Assembly: GCA_013420905.1 (NCBI GenBank)
Contig: JAAXNY010000005.1
Span: 3,968,001-4,032,000, forward strand
Reading direction: 5' to 3'
DNA from: Collybia mongolica
Taxonomy: Eukaryota > Basidiomycota > Agaricomycetes > Agaricales > Clitocybaceae
DNA length: 64,000 nt
Part shown: in pieces, positions 34,291 through 45,128 of the stretch
Numbering within the stretch: the first letter of the stretch is position 1
Layout: the number at the start of each line of letters is the position of its first letter
Notes under the pieces: generated by a model
The model's input: the letters and a program-made list of their open reading frames with translations, nothing else
Told to the model about the DNA's origin: nothing
The model's database searches: none
Position numbers and translations under genes: made by a program

Positions 34291-34844
34291 ATGGACACTT
34301 CATGGAAGCTTGAGCCGGAGGAGCTTTCGATGGACCTTACTGCGGCTTATCGAGAATTTGGTTCGACCTATTGTCCTCTGTTTAAATACGTGCTGACCGG
34401 GTTTATCAGCCACCAGAAACCCGTATATCACAATTGCGATTCTCCTCTTCAATTCATTTTACCCGGAGCTACCATTCAAACTGGTGTATGCTTTGTTCGT
34501 CAGGACCCCGCTAGCTCTGCTGAGTATCCCGCTTTACTTTTTGAAATTCCCGGTCTATGTGCTGCGTGGAACTCTGCGCTTGCTTGGTTTTAGAAAGGAT
34601 GGAGTGGAACGCAGTAAGCTGTTCACTGTCCCTTTTTCCGAGTTTACCTCAAAGCGCCTTATGAACAGAGAGTTTCGCTGCACGGTATCAAGCATCGTAC
34701 GGGGGTCATGTACCCAAGGACAGCACCTTTGCGGGGTTACAGTCGCACAGTGCTGGAGACGCCCTGCCTGAAAGGAATTGGTTTTTCACAATACTCAGCT
34801 GGGTATATGCTATCGAAGCGTTTAGGGTTTGGTGGGGCATGTAG
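34291..34844 (+). CDS. ISG12/IFI6-27-like small membrane protein
   Basis: Three exons (34291-34360, 34410-34613, 34669-34844) give an intact 149-residue protein. After a polar start (MDTSWKLEPEEL) comes a hydrophobic region (TIAILLFNSFYPELPFKLVY, then LALLSIPLYFLKFPVYVL), followed by the family signature LGFRKDGVERKSFAARYQAS and GGHVPKDSTFAGLQSHSAG: the order LGF-x-x-x-G-V, S-x-A-A-x-x-Q-S/A, G-x-V, S-x-F-A-x-L-Q-S-x-x-A is that of the interferon-induced 6-16 (ISG12/IFI6) family. The C-terminus is again hydrophobic (WFFTILSWVYAIEAFRVWW). Animal members sit in mitochondrial or ER membranes and affect apoptosis; the fungal role is not known. It is tail to tail with unit 3 TPR-CHAT. The unspliced frame from the same ATG gives a false 100-residue product. 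Confidence 0.8.
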
Positions 34845-35025
34845 TACAACATCGTCCAGTGTTCTCCACTGGCATCGTTATTGCCATTGTCACAGCAACA
34901 TGACTAAACCGTTTCCTATGTAAAGTTGCTTGAGTTGCTCACACCCTGTTGGTCAATCCCACCGGTCCCTCTTGGTCGACGTGTACAGGGCATAGATATC
35001 AACACAGGGTCCCATAACCTTACGA

Positions 35026-38000
35026 TCAAATTCCCATATGAATGAACAACGCCCATCGACTGGGCCTCAACCCTTTCTCACGGAGTTCTCGCATAGCATC
35101 ATCAAGAGCATACGGTACCTCGTCTGGATCAAGAATCTCATTCTTGTAAAGCCGAGAGTAAACCTTCTCTGCAACAACTGGGCCATCCTGGTCGTTCATG
35201 CTCCTAGATATACCGAGATCAGATGGCTACCACGGCAGAACACCCTTGGATGCGGGGTACAAATAAACCCACCACATAGTTCCCACGACGCTCTTGAAAC
35301 CCGCAAAGAGCATTGCAGCGGCAAGATGAACTGATTGATCAGGTTGGGAGCTGTCGCCCTTCGCAGTCTCACAGGCACTAAGAAACGCGAAAAACGCCTT
35401 CTGCGAATTTTGTTCCATCAATTGGGCCACCGTAAGACGTCCAGTCCATCTTCGACACAGAATCCGCTCTCCAGTGGGTTCAATGCATCCTGCTGTCTGT
35501 GACAAGCCAAGTGCACGATGGACGCCTCTGCAAACCTTCGCAGTACCATCTCAGTGGTGAACTTCGCCATTTCCGGCAAAACAGCATCACTGACGTTGAG
35601 AATTGACTCGGAAGGAATTATTTTCGTAATGGCTTCAATCTCTCTCTTGGTGCTTGGGAGGCGTGGCATTCCTGGTGTATCAGAGACTGCGACAAGAAGA
35701 GCTTTAGCGACTCCACGATGCAGGACGATTGAAGCCGAAGCCTGCTGCGCGCTGAGTAGTGTACTGATGGAAGGGGCATATGACGACACCATATAGTTAG
35801 AGCAACATCGTACGGTCGTGTGGTACACCCCCGCAGCATGTAAAGGCAGAAAGGTGAAGGGTCCTATAGGCAGCCATGTAACCCTGGGACGATCCCGACC
35901 TTCCGCCCCCTGTCATGTATATCAGACATCGAGACTGATTGTACATTTCCCATAACGCACCGTAAGCCCGAGGGCATTGATGATTGGTTCAGTAACGTTA
36001 ATCCAAAGTTCTTCCAGGAGCTCATAAGAATAATCGACAGTCTGTCGAACGATGTACCTTTCTTCACGGTTAACATCTTCGGGGTCCTCTCCCGCCTGCC
36101 TGCTCCTCAGGTTATGCGCCCTTAAAGACATTCCGAGCTTCTGCAACTGTTCCTTGGGTATATTGAGTCGAACGTGCCTGGCGCCTGTGCTCTTGACAAG
36201 AATCGCATATGATACCGGAGTGCTTGGTATGAGAATAACGAGAGGCCCTTTAATAGCCGCCTTTGCAAGGTGAGAATATGGCTGGTTTACCAGAAAACCT
36301 TCAAATCCAGGTAACGTCCGGACTTTTTGGGTCAGCTCCACGAACCTGTCGCTTTGGTACCGCCGAGTCACCAACGCCTCATCACGAAGTCTATGGGTGG
36401 GCTGTACACCTGGACGGTGCGTCTGCGCGATGAGGTGACTGCTTTTCTCAAGTGTACGAGACAGTGTGATGTATTCTTCTGCCAGTTTAGGGGGTATGGC
36501 GTCAAATGGGGTGCGTAGGTTGCGTGCTTGGGACCAGAACACAGCACGGCCCGCCTCTAACAGCTCTAAGGCCAGCTCGGGCTGTGAAAGATCAATTGCG
36601 AGCAGTGCAACTTCAGTTCCAAGTGTCTCGGAGTCGGCGAGCGCTAAGAGGCGTGATTTGATATCGAGGTCAAAGACTGCAACTTGGGGCAGCAGCCGGA
36701 CAGTTTTACCATAAATTTCCAAAAGTGACGCGCGAAGATCCCTGCCAGCTTCCTTAGGACTGGAAAGCACCAAAGGTCGGAGGTCCTGCAGCAATAACCG
36801 GGTAAGCTTTAAGCGTTCACGAGGGCTACCATGAACATCATCAACAAGGGAGATTGTATACTTGAGACTGAGAGGAACGTCATAGAATGGGGTTTTGGGG
36901 AGAATGTAAAGTGATGCGATATTGTAGAAAGTATGGTACCGCTGAGGTTGATCGGGTGGTAGTAACTCCAAAGCTTTTAGGTGGACTTGGAGCGCTGTGA
37001 TTGCATCATCGGCAGAGGCAGTCTCTCGAAAACGAGATCGAAGGGCGCTTGCGAGGTGTTCGAGGAAAAAATGACGGCGGCTGTTGTCGGTCGGGCGCTC
37101 TAAACTCCTTTGATAATAATGAATGGCTTCGTCTCGGGTAGCGGCGTCATGAGTGCAATTGGCGAGCTCGTTCAGCATGTTTGCGAACGGCAAGAAGGCA
37201 AAGTTTTCGACATCTAGGCTTATCGAATGTCGCAGGTGTTTAGCCGCCTCTTCAAGATCAGCAACATTCCCAGAGTGCTTATACCGGAGCCTCAGGGACC
37301 CAGCAAGATCAGTGCATGCATGACGCAAAAGTAGATGGTGCGGATTGGTGCCATCTCGAAATAGCGGCTGGTTCGGCAACTCTAACGCAGCAAGCACGGT
37401 CCGCACTTCTTTGCGCTGGAATTCAATACAAGCATCCAAGCCAGGCACATTAGGATCCTTCCCGAGTCGCCATGAGAGGCTCCGTAAAGTTGCTGAGAGG
37501 TTGTTGACGATGATCCACCGGTTGTTTTCGGGAAGAAAAAGGCAGATTGACGATCCGTTGATAGATTTCGATTCGTTCGTGTAAATCTTCTACTCTTTCT
37601 AACAGCATGTATCGCCGAGTCAGGGCATTAGCAAGTTCTTCCAAGTCGTCGATGATGACACTTTCGGGTTTGTTAGACGTATCTTCGACGGCTTTACGAA
37701 GGTTCGCGATAAAACCGTCCAGATTTGGGTTAACGTTCAGATTTGTCTGTATATTGACGTCCCGATTGCTTGATGTGTGATTGTCAAACGACACCTTGGT
37801 TCCTTGGATCTCATCGTTGGTGAAAGGGGCTAGATCCACCTGGACACCAGAATCGGATGTACTCGAGTTCAAGCCTTGAAAAGATTCGCAGCAGTTTCAA
37901 CTACATGTGTGTGTAAGTCAATGAACGCTCACTTTGCACGTCTTTCCCGGTCGTTCGTCCTTTATTCCCAAGGTCCAGATATCTCTCCGGGTTGGCCAGG

Positions 38001-38026
38001 TCTACATGCACAGAACTATCGGGCAT
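35026..38026 (-). pseudogene. TPR-CHAT caspase-like protein, unit 3 (two frameshifts)
   Basis: Same architecture as unit 2: start ATG 38026 (MPDSSVHVDLANPERYL), first intron, TPR-like exon, CHAT exon and last exon ending at 35026. Two breaks are visible by comparison with unit 2. A one-base gain in a homopolymer (AAAAA on the plus strand, about 37536-37540) shifts the frame after the coil region. A five-base gain (AGTCC, about 35443-35447) shifts it between the catalytic His and Cys. The codon at the former TAA site of unit 2 is CAA here. The residue after the catalytic His is Arg instead of Gly (HLACHR). Unless a sequencing or assembly error is involved, it cannot make a full protein. Confidence 0.82.
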
Positions 38027-38842
38027 CTTCAGAGCAACGTCAATATGTGTATATTGGTGGCTAAGTCAAGGTTAAAACTTTCGATGAGGCTGTTCAATCA
38101 GTACGTTGCAACCTGTCATTTCATTGTCGAGAGCTTACCGGCAGAATCGCAGAGTGTATGTGTTGGAATTGGCTCAGAACCTGAAGCCCTGAGTTTTCTG
38201 TCGTCTTCAGGGCATTCTCCTTTTAGGATATGAATTTTGGCGCCCAAGAGTATGTCTCGACATGGGCCATTAGTTGGAGCTTAGTAGCTTCGGCAGAGAC
38301 TGTATTTTCTTTCGGCTGGGACTATATTTTTGAAATACTCCTCTTTTCGGAATAAGAGTCGCTGGTCGTCGATTAGAAAAAGTATTCAAAACTTTCAAGT
38401 CGTGGTCGGAGTCGTCGTGTTCGCGCACCATGGGTGCTGTGGGAACCATCCTGAGCCATGGTCATTCCCGAAGAGGCTATCGTCTGAACACGAGAAATAT
38501 TTATAATTACCTTTAAGTACTGTCAGAGCTACTCGTCACGCTTCCATTGGAAATAGACCTGTCCAAAGGATGTTTTTAATTGATATATACAAGCAATGAA
38601 CGTTAGGCTGGTGAATAGTCAAGGATAGTTGGGGTGTCACAGCTGAGGGAATATAAAAAAATGAGCGGGTGATGTGCGGTAGATCCGATGGGCGCCAGTA
38701 CAAACCGATAAGTACAGAGGAGCAAAAAAAAATAAGAAAAATAAGCTACCAGGAGGTGATAAGCGCACACGCAACTATAACAATTAAAGCAGGTAAAAGA
38801 TATAGAGTTTTCCGCCCTCCCCAAACCATAAATAATACCCGA
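38027..38842. other. Intergenic region
   Basis: Left part is the unit 3 CHAT promoter (shared GGCGCCCAAGAGTATGTC motif at about 38239). Right part is the 3-prime flank of the Boi1-like gene. No gene seen. Confidence 0.5.
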
Positions 38843-41800
38843 TCACCACGCAACGGCCATGCCAGTAGGCGCCATGAACCCGCCCGCATGGACGGAGCTC
38901 GCACCGATGCTCTGTGCGATCGCGCGGCGTTTATCCTCCCACGCCTTGAGCGCCCGGATGAGCTGCAGGATCTTATCCCGCTTGCCCTGTCGCACGTCAT
39001 TGATGCTGACGCTCCCCATCTTCACGTCGTTGTCCAATAAGAAATCGAACAGCCTGAAAAGACCGTCAAGTTTGTCGTCGCTGGCGTCCACCGGGAACGC
39101 TGAGTCCGGCACGGGGGGTGACGACGGGCGCCCTTTGACGGATTCCGCTAGGCGGAGGAGGCCAAGGCCACCACATAGTGGGCCGGCGGGGTCCGTGATT
39201 TGCAATGTTTCTGGAAGGTGGGAGTTCGCCCATTCAATGAGGCTCTCGTCAACAGCGTTCGACTGCGGAATGGATGAGCCCGAGCCATGGGTATCAAAAA
39301 GTCAAAACGCTACTCACGGCACGTCTCATGCTCAGGCGTCGCATCTCTCGCGAGGGCCGGGGAGGTACAGGTGACTTCTGTGGACCTGCCGACGTCTGCT
39401 CGTTGTCAGCGCCCACTGCCTCGTTGCTGAAGAATGAGTCAAGGCGCGCTCTCTCCTCCTTGCCGTCCGCACTCGACGGAAGACCCATCAGTATCCGGGC
39501 ATCTCGACTAGACAGTTGATTCGGATTCTCTCGGCGGAGAGCTTTCTGGGTCGCGGCCCGAGCGGTAGGCGATGGGGGCCGGGGCGCCGGGTTCATGGCC
39601 TGCGCAACTGTCAACGGAATTGTGGGGATGTTACACGAAGAGATGACAGGTTCTAATGTGACGGTCAGTTTCACAGCACACCGTCTCCCATCAACAAACG
39701 TACTGGTATAATCCCGTCCAATGGTGGCTTTCATGATCGCCTTCATCCAATCTCGGATGATCGACTTTTCATCTGAGCTGAAGTAGTGGGTTTTGTCGTT
39801 ATCATGTTCTATCCGGAACCCGTAACGTCCTGGGTTCACGTTTTCGTCCACTGTAACCTTGTAGCCCACAATGTTGATGTACCCTTTGATCCTCGTCTCC
39901 TGCATATGCGATTTCAGTATGTTTACAGAGGAAACATAACAAGACGTACAGTTTTGCTGCTGCTCTTCAAACAGTACAAATCAGGGCCCTTGAGCACGAA
40001 GTACCGCAGTTTCCAGCTGTTGTACCTATCGCCTTTCTTCCTCATCCACCCGTTGTGATCATGATCACCAATCTGTTCGAGAATACTTTGCCCTTGTTTC
40101 AGCGGGCTCACGATCGCGGTAGAATACTTCGAAAGGTCACTCGGAGGAATGTTGGGTGCGGAGGATGTACGTTTGCGGAGCAAAGCAGGGTCACGTCCCT
40201 CCTTCTCTTTGATCTCCTTTATAGCTGTAACAGGAGCCGCCTTCGTTTCTTTTTTCTTCTCTTTCGTGCCATTAATATCTAGTAAATTTGGTGTAGATGG
40301 TCGATGAGATGTCGTTGATGATGACTTCCTTATACTGCTGCTATGCAAGCGGGGAAGGGTGAACATGGATGGCTTTTCGCTTATCGTGTCTTCGCTCGTG
40401 CTAAAGGGCAAAGAGTTAAAGCACAGTTGTATGTCATCCAGAGGCACGAAGAACATACGATGGATACCGCGGGGCCGGTTTTCTTGTTTTCCCGATCGCA
40501 CCCCCGAACGAACTTCCGAAGATGCTAAGCCGATCTCCCCCTTTGCCACCATCAACGCTTTTCTTTGAACGAGCATGGCGGCTCCCGGTGCTGAGAGAGT
40601 CCTTATCCTTGTCCTTTTCTCTCGCCTTTGATTTCTCAGGAATTTCATGCACAGTGGGGGATTGGGTCATCGAACCCTCGCGGGAATGGCGTGAATTTGC
40701 CGCCGAGTCGACCTTGGAGCTCGCAGATTCATGCGAACGGCCGAATAGCCGACGGCGCATGCTGGTGGTAGGCTGAATTTCCCCCTAAGGTTCCAATTTG
40801 ATGAGTAGGGAAAATATGCGACATAAGAAATTACTCACGTCGCTAACATGTCCCCGCTCCTCATCTCTCTCCTCAGGTATATCAGAAACAGCCAATGCTG
40901 ACGACTTCAATGCGCCATCGCTAGGGGAAAGTGCCAGCTGCGCGGGCCGAGCCTTCTGACGCAAGGCGGGTGACGGATATTAGTTTCTGGAGAAACATAA
41001 TGGAACACCAAACGTACCTGTCCTTTTCCATTCAAGATTGGCGGTGCAGCACCGATCGGCAGTCCAGCAGACAGCTCTCCATTTACGCCCTCCCCCTCGG
41101 GTTTCGCGGTCGCATGTCCGTTGTATTCTTGTGTTTCCATGACCGGGCTGGTAACGTACATAATCCCATTGCCATTGCCATACACCAGCGGGCTTCCGAC
41201 GGAACTCTGCACGCTTTGTGGGTAAGTGTATCCATTCCCGGGATACGAATGATGCGAGTGAGATTGAGACTGGTTTCGAGAATGGGTCTGGGACTGTGCC
41301 TGGGAGTGAGGGGACAGTGGTGTGTGGGTTTGCATCATAGGCGACGATGGGGACAGCTGCTCTTGATGGTCCGAATAGACTATCGAGGGTGGCCGACGGA
41401 GATCGGTAATGGCATTTGCGATGCGCATACGTTTGCCGAATGCCATGATGCCGATTTCGGTCTTCAGCAAATTGACGTCGAGCTCGAGGAGCACGTCACC
41501 CGTTATTTCTTGTTCTGGAGACAAGGTGGTATGAATGGCTGAAGAAAGAATGGGGATGAATGTCACATACCAGTAAATTTGTCGCAAACGTCTTGATCAA
41601 ATCCTTTGGTCTTTAGCCAGTCAACAACGTCTTCAACTGACCATTCTGTTGGATGACCCTTCTCCTTCTCTTTCTTTTCCTCGATAAGTGTATTTTGCGC
41701 GGACGATGCTGTAAGTGGCGGTTGTGATATAGACACGGCAGGGGCCTTCGTTGAAGTTGCAGATGTAACACTGCTATGTTTCGACTGGCCATTCACAACG

Positions 41801-43253
41801 AACCCTCCCACGTTGAAACCCGGGAAGGAACCAGTCGGCGATGGGAGAGCAATCATCGATTCCCGCAGTGGAGTACTATTGCGCTTCGGTTCAGGGAAGG
41901 TGACTGCAGTTGCAGCGGGTTCAGCCGTGGGCGGTGGGGACGATGTTGTAATGGGTGGAATGACGACGGAGTGTGATGAATGTTTAGATGAATGTACTTC
42001 ACCGGGTGTTTGCACAGCCGAAGCATCCGCATAGGGGAAAGCTGGAGGCAGATGGAAAGCTGGGAAAGACGACCGCGTCGCCGTCGCCGTTCCTTGCTCG
42101 GATTCATCGCGGTCTGGGAGGACAACGTGATTGGAACCCGCGGACACACGTTTTGCGGTATTGGCTTCACTAGAGAGCTCTTTGGTGTGTTGTCCTGGAG
42201 TGAAGCGTTCCGGATCTGTTTCAACGTCCTCGTCTTCCTCCGGAATATGAGGGTGATCTCGAGGATAGATGCTTGAGTGCATCGTGTAATCGCCGTCCTC
42301 GCCTTCGCTTTCGTCACTGAGCTCCACCTCAATTGGGGGTGCTACAGCCCTTCTATCAGTGTTGCCCATGCCTAGGCTACCCATCATTGCCTCGAGTTTC
42401 TCAGCTTCTTCCACTGCTCTCCTCGCCTTGGCAGCTAACTTTCGCCTGGCACCTTTGTGCCATCCTTCTCCGTCATCGTCAGCATCAGCTCTATCGACAT
42501 CACTCATGTCGAAATCAGTATCAGTCTCCCCTTCTGTATGATCTCTCGAGCTTGCGAAACTAAAACTTCGAGCCCCATCTCCATCCTCTCCAGTGCCACG
42601 TCTACCAAGCTGTTCAATGGCCTTTTGCACATCCGTCATGGTAGCTTTCATCACTTCCCCGTCGTTAGTGGAGGTCACACTTTCTCGGATGTGATCCTCG
42701 GGGTCGGTGGTATCATCCTCGCTATGGAGGATGGCCGGGGTCTTTGGGATAGGTGAAACAATATTTGTGGACGAATCCAGTGGTGACTCCGTTTCTGACT
42801 CCTCATGAAGAGGTTGAAGGACGGACTTTACGCCTATTTCTGTTGCACTACTGTCCGAAGTAGCAGATGACGTTGAAGTTGTTGGAGCGACGGCATCAAC
42901 CGATGGTGGTGCAGGTGTGGTATAACTCTGAGGAAAGAGACCTACTTTCCCGGTCAGATTGCGGCCCTTGAAAAGAGAGAATGAGTATATCATAGTTAGG
43001 ATGAGATAAGGGGCATGAACATATGAAGGGATGAAGTAGTTAAGGGGGTCTGACCGGCCATGCGACTGAGGCCATGTTTCGCGCAACCGATAGCAGTGCA
43101 AGAAGATGAAAGGATTTGGATGCCTACCTGCCACCAGCCATCGTTGTAAAGATCATCTTTCTCGACGACCTCTATTCGTTCGCCCGCATGAAACGAGACT
43201 TCGTCCTCGTGCTCCGGTAGGAAGTCGTGTAGGGCATAAACGTATTCGGGCAT
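38843..43253 (-). CDS. Boi1/Boi2-like scaffold: SH3, SAM, PH and a C-terminal helical (CH-like) domain
   Basis: Nine exons (43253-43128, 42966-41571, 41514-41018, 40955-40839, 40772-40468, 40400-39950, 39899-39704, 39652-39318, 39262-38843) give 1280 residues, all junctions in phase. SH3 at about 1-60: YALHDFLPEHEDEVSFHAGE, DDLYNDGWWQ/GRNLTGKVGLFP, split by intron 1. A long acidic Ser/Thr-rich linker follows. SAM at about 484-550: WSVEDVVDWLKTKGFD, CDKFTEQEITGDVLLELD. PH at about 930-1030: NGWMRKKGDRYNSWKLRYFV, KGYINIVGYKV, YFSSDEKSIIRDWMKAI. The last about 130 residues (SLIEWANSHLP, CGGLGLLRLAESVKG, LFRLFDFLLDNDVKMG) look like a calponin-homology-type helical domain. Yeast Boi1/2 link Cdc42 polarity to exocytosis at the plasma membrane; the same role here is inferred. 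Confidence 0.88.
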
Positions 43254-43828
43254 GATCCTGAGGATAACCCAGGCCCCGTGGGCTTAGTATGTAAAGTCAA
43301 TAAATGGGCAAGCAGGTGAGAGATGGAAGCAGAGAAAACGTGTGGTCGCTCGTAAGTCGGAATTTGATCTAGGCTCCTAAAATGGCTCAAGCGCCTATTC
43401 CTCCGAGTATAAACCCAGTGAGAAGCGCAGTGTTATAGCCTAGCTACACCCGAGGTTTGAGAGCGTCAGTGTCAAGGGTCGTTGAAGTCGACGACGACAG
43501 CCACGACGGCTCGAATTCAATGGATTGTCAGCGATGTCAGCAGCCTGGTTTCATTTCCACGTGTGTCGTCTTTAGTATTACCCGATCATCCAATCCTCAG
43601 ACCACTTGCAAAAAAATAATTCATCGTTGCACGCGGCAAGCTTAGCATTCATTTTCACGGAGATATTCGGATACAACATACGTGCCGGCATATTACTCAG
43701 TTGGAATGATGAAAAAAAAACATTTTAAGAGACTTTAGCAGCACCACTGAGTACTCTGGAAGAAAGCACTGATCGTGATTGTACATACAAGGAGGGGTGA
43801 TATCACATCAAGGACCTGAGCGCGCGCA
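43254..43828. other. Intergenic region
   Basis: Promoter of the Boi1-like gene and 3-prime flank of SAP18. No gene seen. Confidence 0.5.
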
Positions 43829-44904
43829 TCAATCGTATCGTCGCCGCCTCGGTGGTGGCGGTGGGCTCCGTGAACGAGAACGAGAGCGTGTCCTCGACCG
43901 CGAGCGTCCTCCACCCCGGTCACCCCTTCCACCACGTCCCCAACCACCCCTCCCTCTAGCAGGGGGCGAATCTCCACGATCCCCACGCCGAGGAGGCGGC
44001 ACCCTTCTATCCACCCTATCATCTCTATCCCTATCTCTGTCTCTATCTCTGTCCCTCCCAAAATCGCCACCTCCACGTCCGCCCCGTGCAACTCTCGGGC
44101 CACTTGGAGCCGGGTTCGACCCCCCACGCCAATGGCCACCACCACCACGACCAGCCCCAGGGCCGGAAGATGCCGCAACAGTACCACCCCATCCTCCGTC
44201 TCCCCTCCCAGGTGCCCCCGGTCCACTCCTCCAGCCATTCGGTTGGGGCGCAGCACCTCCTGACCCTTTGATAGTGATCTCTGAGGGGGTGCTGATGTTT
44301 TTCGGCAGGAGTACCGCAACGAGCAGGTAGTCTCCTGGCACAAAACGTAGCTCATCAAGGGTACGCTCTTCTTTTTCCCGTTCGGTGGGTTCGCGCGCTT
44401 CCCCATCTACATCCTCGCACAGGCGAGGCGCGGTGACGCCCAAGGATCCTGGCTCACCAAGAATGTCACGAGAGTAGACCATTCCCAATTCTTTAGATTG
44501 GAAACGACCTTTTGCCGTCGGGTCAGCGTAGACTGTGCGGAAGGAGAAACGGGCGAGAGGGTGACGATATTCTGGGACGAGGGGTGCAGCATTGCGGAGG
44601 GTCGTCAATACCTCGCGTAAAGTGGCATCCTTCCTGTTCGTTCGTTTGCTCAACACAACACCGAGCCCCTTTTGTATAAAAAAACTCACCACGTAAATAA
44701 TTGTTGTTCGTCGGTAGTTGGAAGTGACCCATCCTCGAAGAGAGACAGTCTGTGAAAGCTACCGATTTTTACAAACGTGCGGATGAGGAAGGGGGCTGTC
44801 TAAAGCAAAGGTCATGAGATAAAGATAACTGAAGTAGATAAGCTAGTTACCTTTTCCCTGGAGACTATAGGTTGACCAGCTGGCGTTGTCGTGTCGAGGT
44901 CCAT
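43829..44904 (-). CDS. SAP18: SAP18, Sin3-associated/ASAP complex subunit with RGG and RS tail
   Basis: Exons 44904-44851, 44799-44690 and 44633-43829 give 322 residues. The first about 170 residues follow the ubiquitin-like SAP18 fold: APFLIRTFVKIGSFHRLSLF, ATLREVLTTLRNAAPLVPEY, RHPLARFSFRTVYAD, GMVYSRDILGE and LDELRFVPGDYLLVAVLLP. SAP18 works in the Sin3 deacetylase complex and in the ASAP/PSAP complex at exon junctions. Animal SAP18 is about 150-170 residues. Here an added C-terminal half is rich in RGG, RDRDRDRD (from CGGGATAGAGAC-type repeats) and RSRSRSRS, which would suit RNA and splicing-factor contacts. A short insert (about 20 acidic residues, REPTEREKEE) sits between two core strands. 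Confidence 0.92.
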
Positions 44905-45128
44905 CGCTGCTGGAAGAAAGAAAGCGGGAGCCGCTTACGTAAAGCATGGTTCAGAAATTCATCTTTGCACACACGCTCATCGGAAATTCTCGAAAGTAAC
45001 ACTCATTTGTCGAGTTTCTTACATAAAACCGTTGAGAGTAAGGAAAATTTTAAATCTCATGTAACACAGGTCGTAGGATCATGTACTCGTACTAAGTATG
45101 GTAAAGGGCGTAATAATATATACAAGAA

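Noticed and set aside
34291..34593. 100-residue open frame read straight from the ATG
   Set aside because: It shares only its first exon with the real product; the paralogous relic at 19186 preserves the other frame after the intron (FYPELP), so the spliced ISG12-like model is preferred.
43779..44330. Proline- and RERER-rich 183-residue frame on the plus strand
   Set aside because: Antisense shadow of the RGG/RS tail of SAP18, with no splice or family support.
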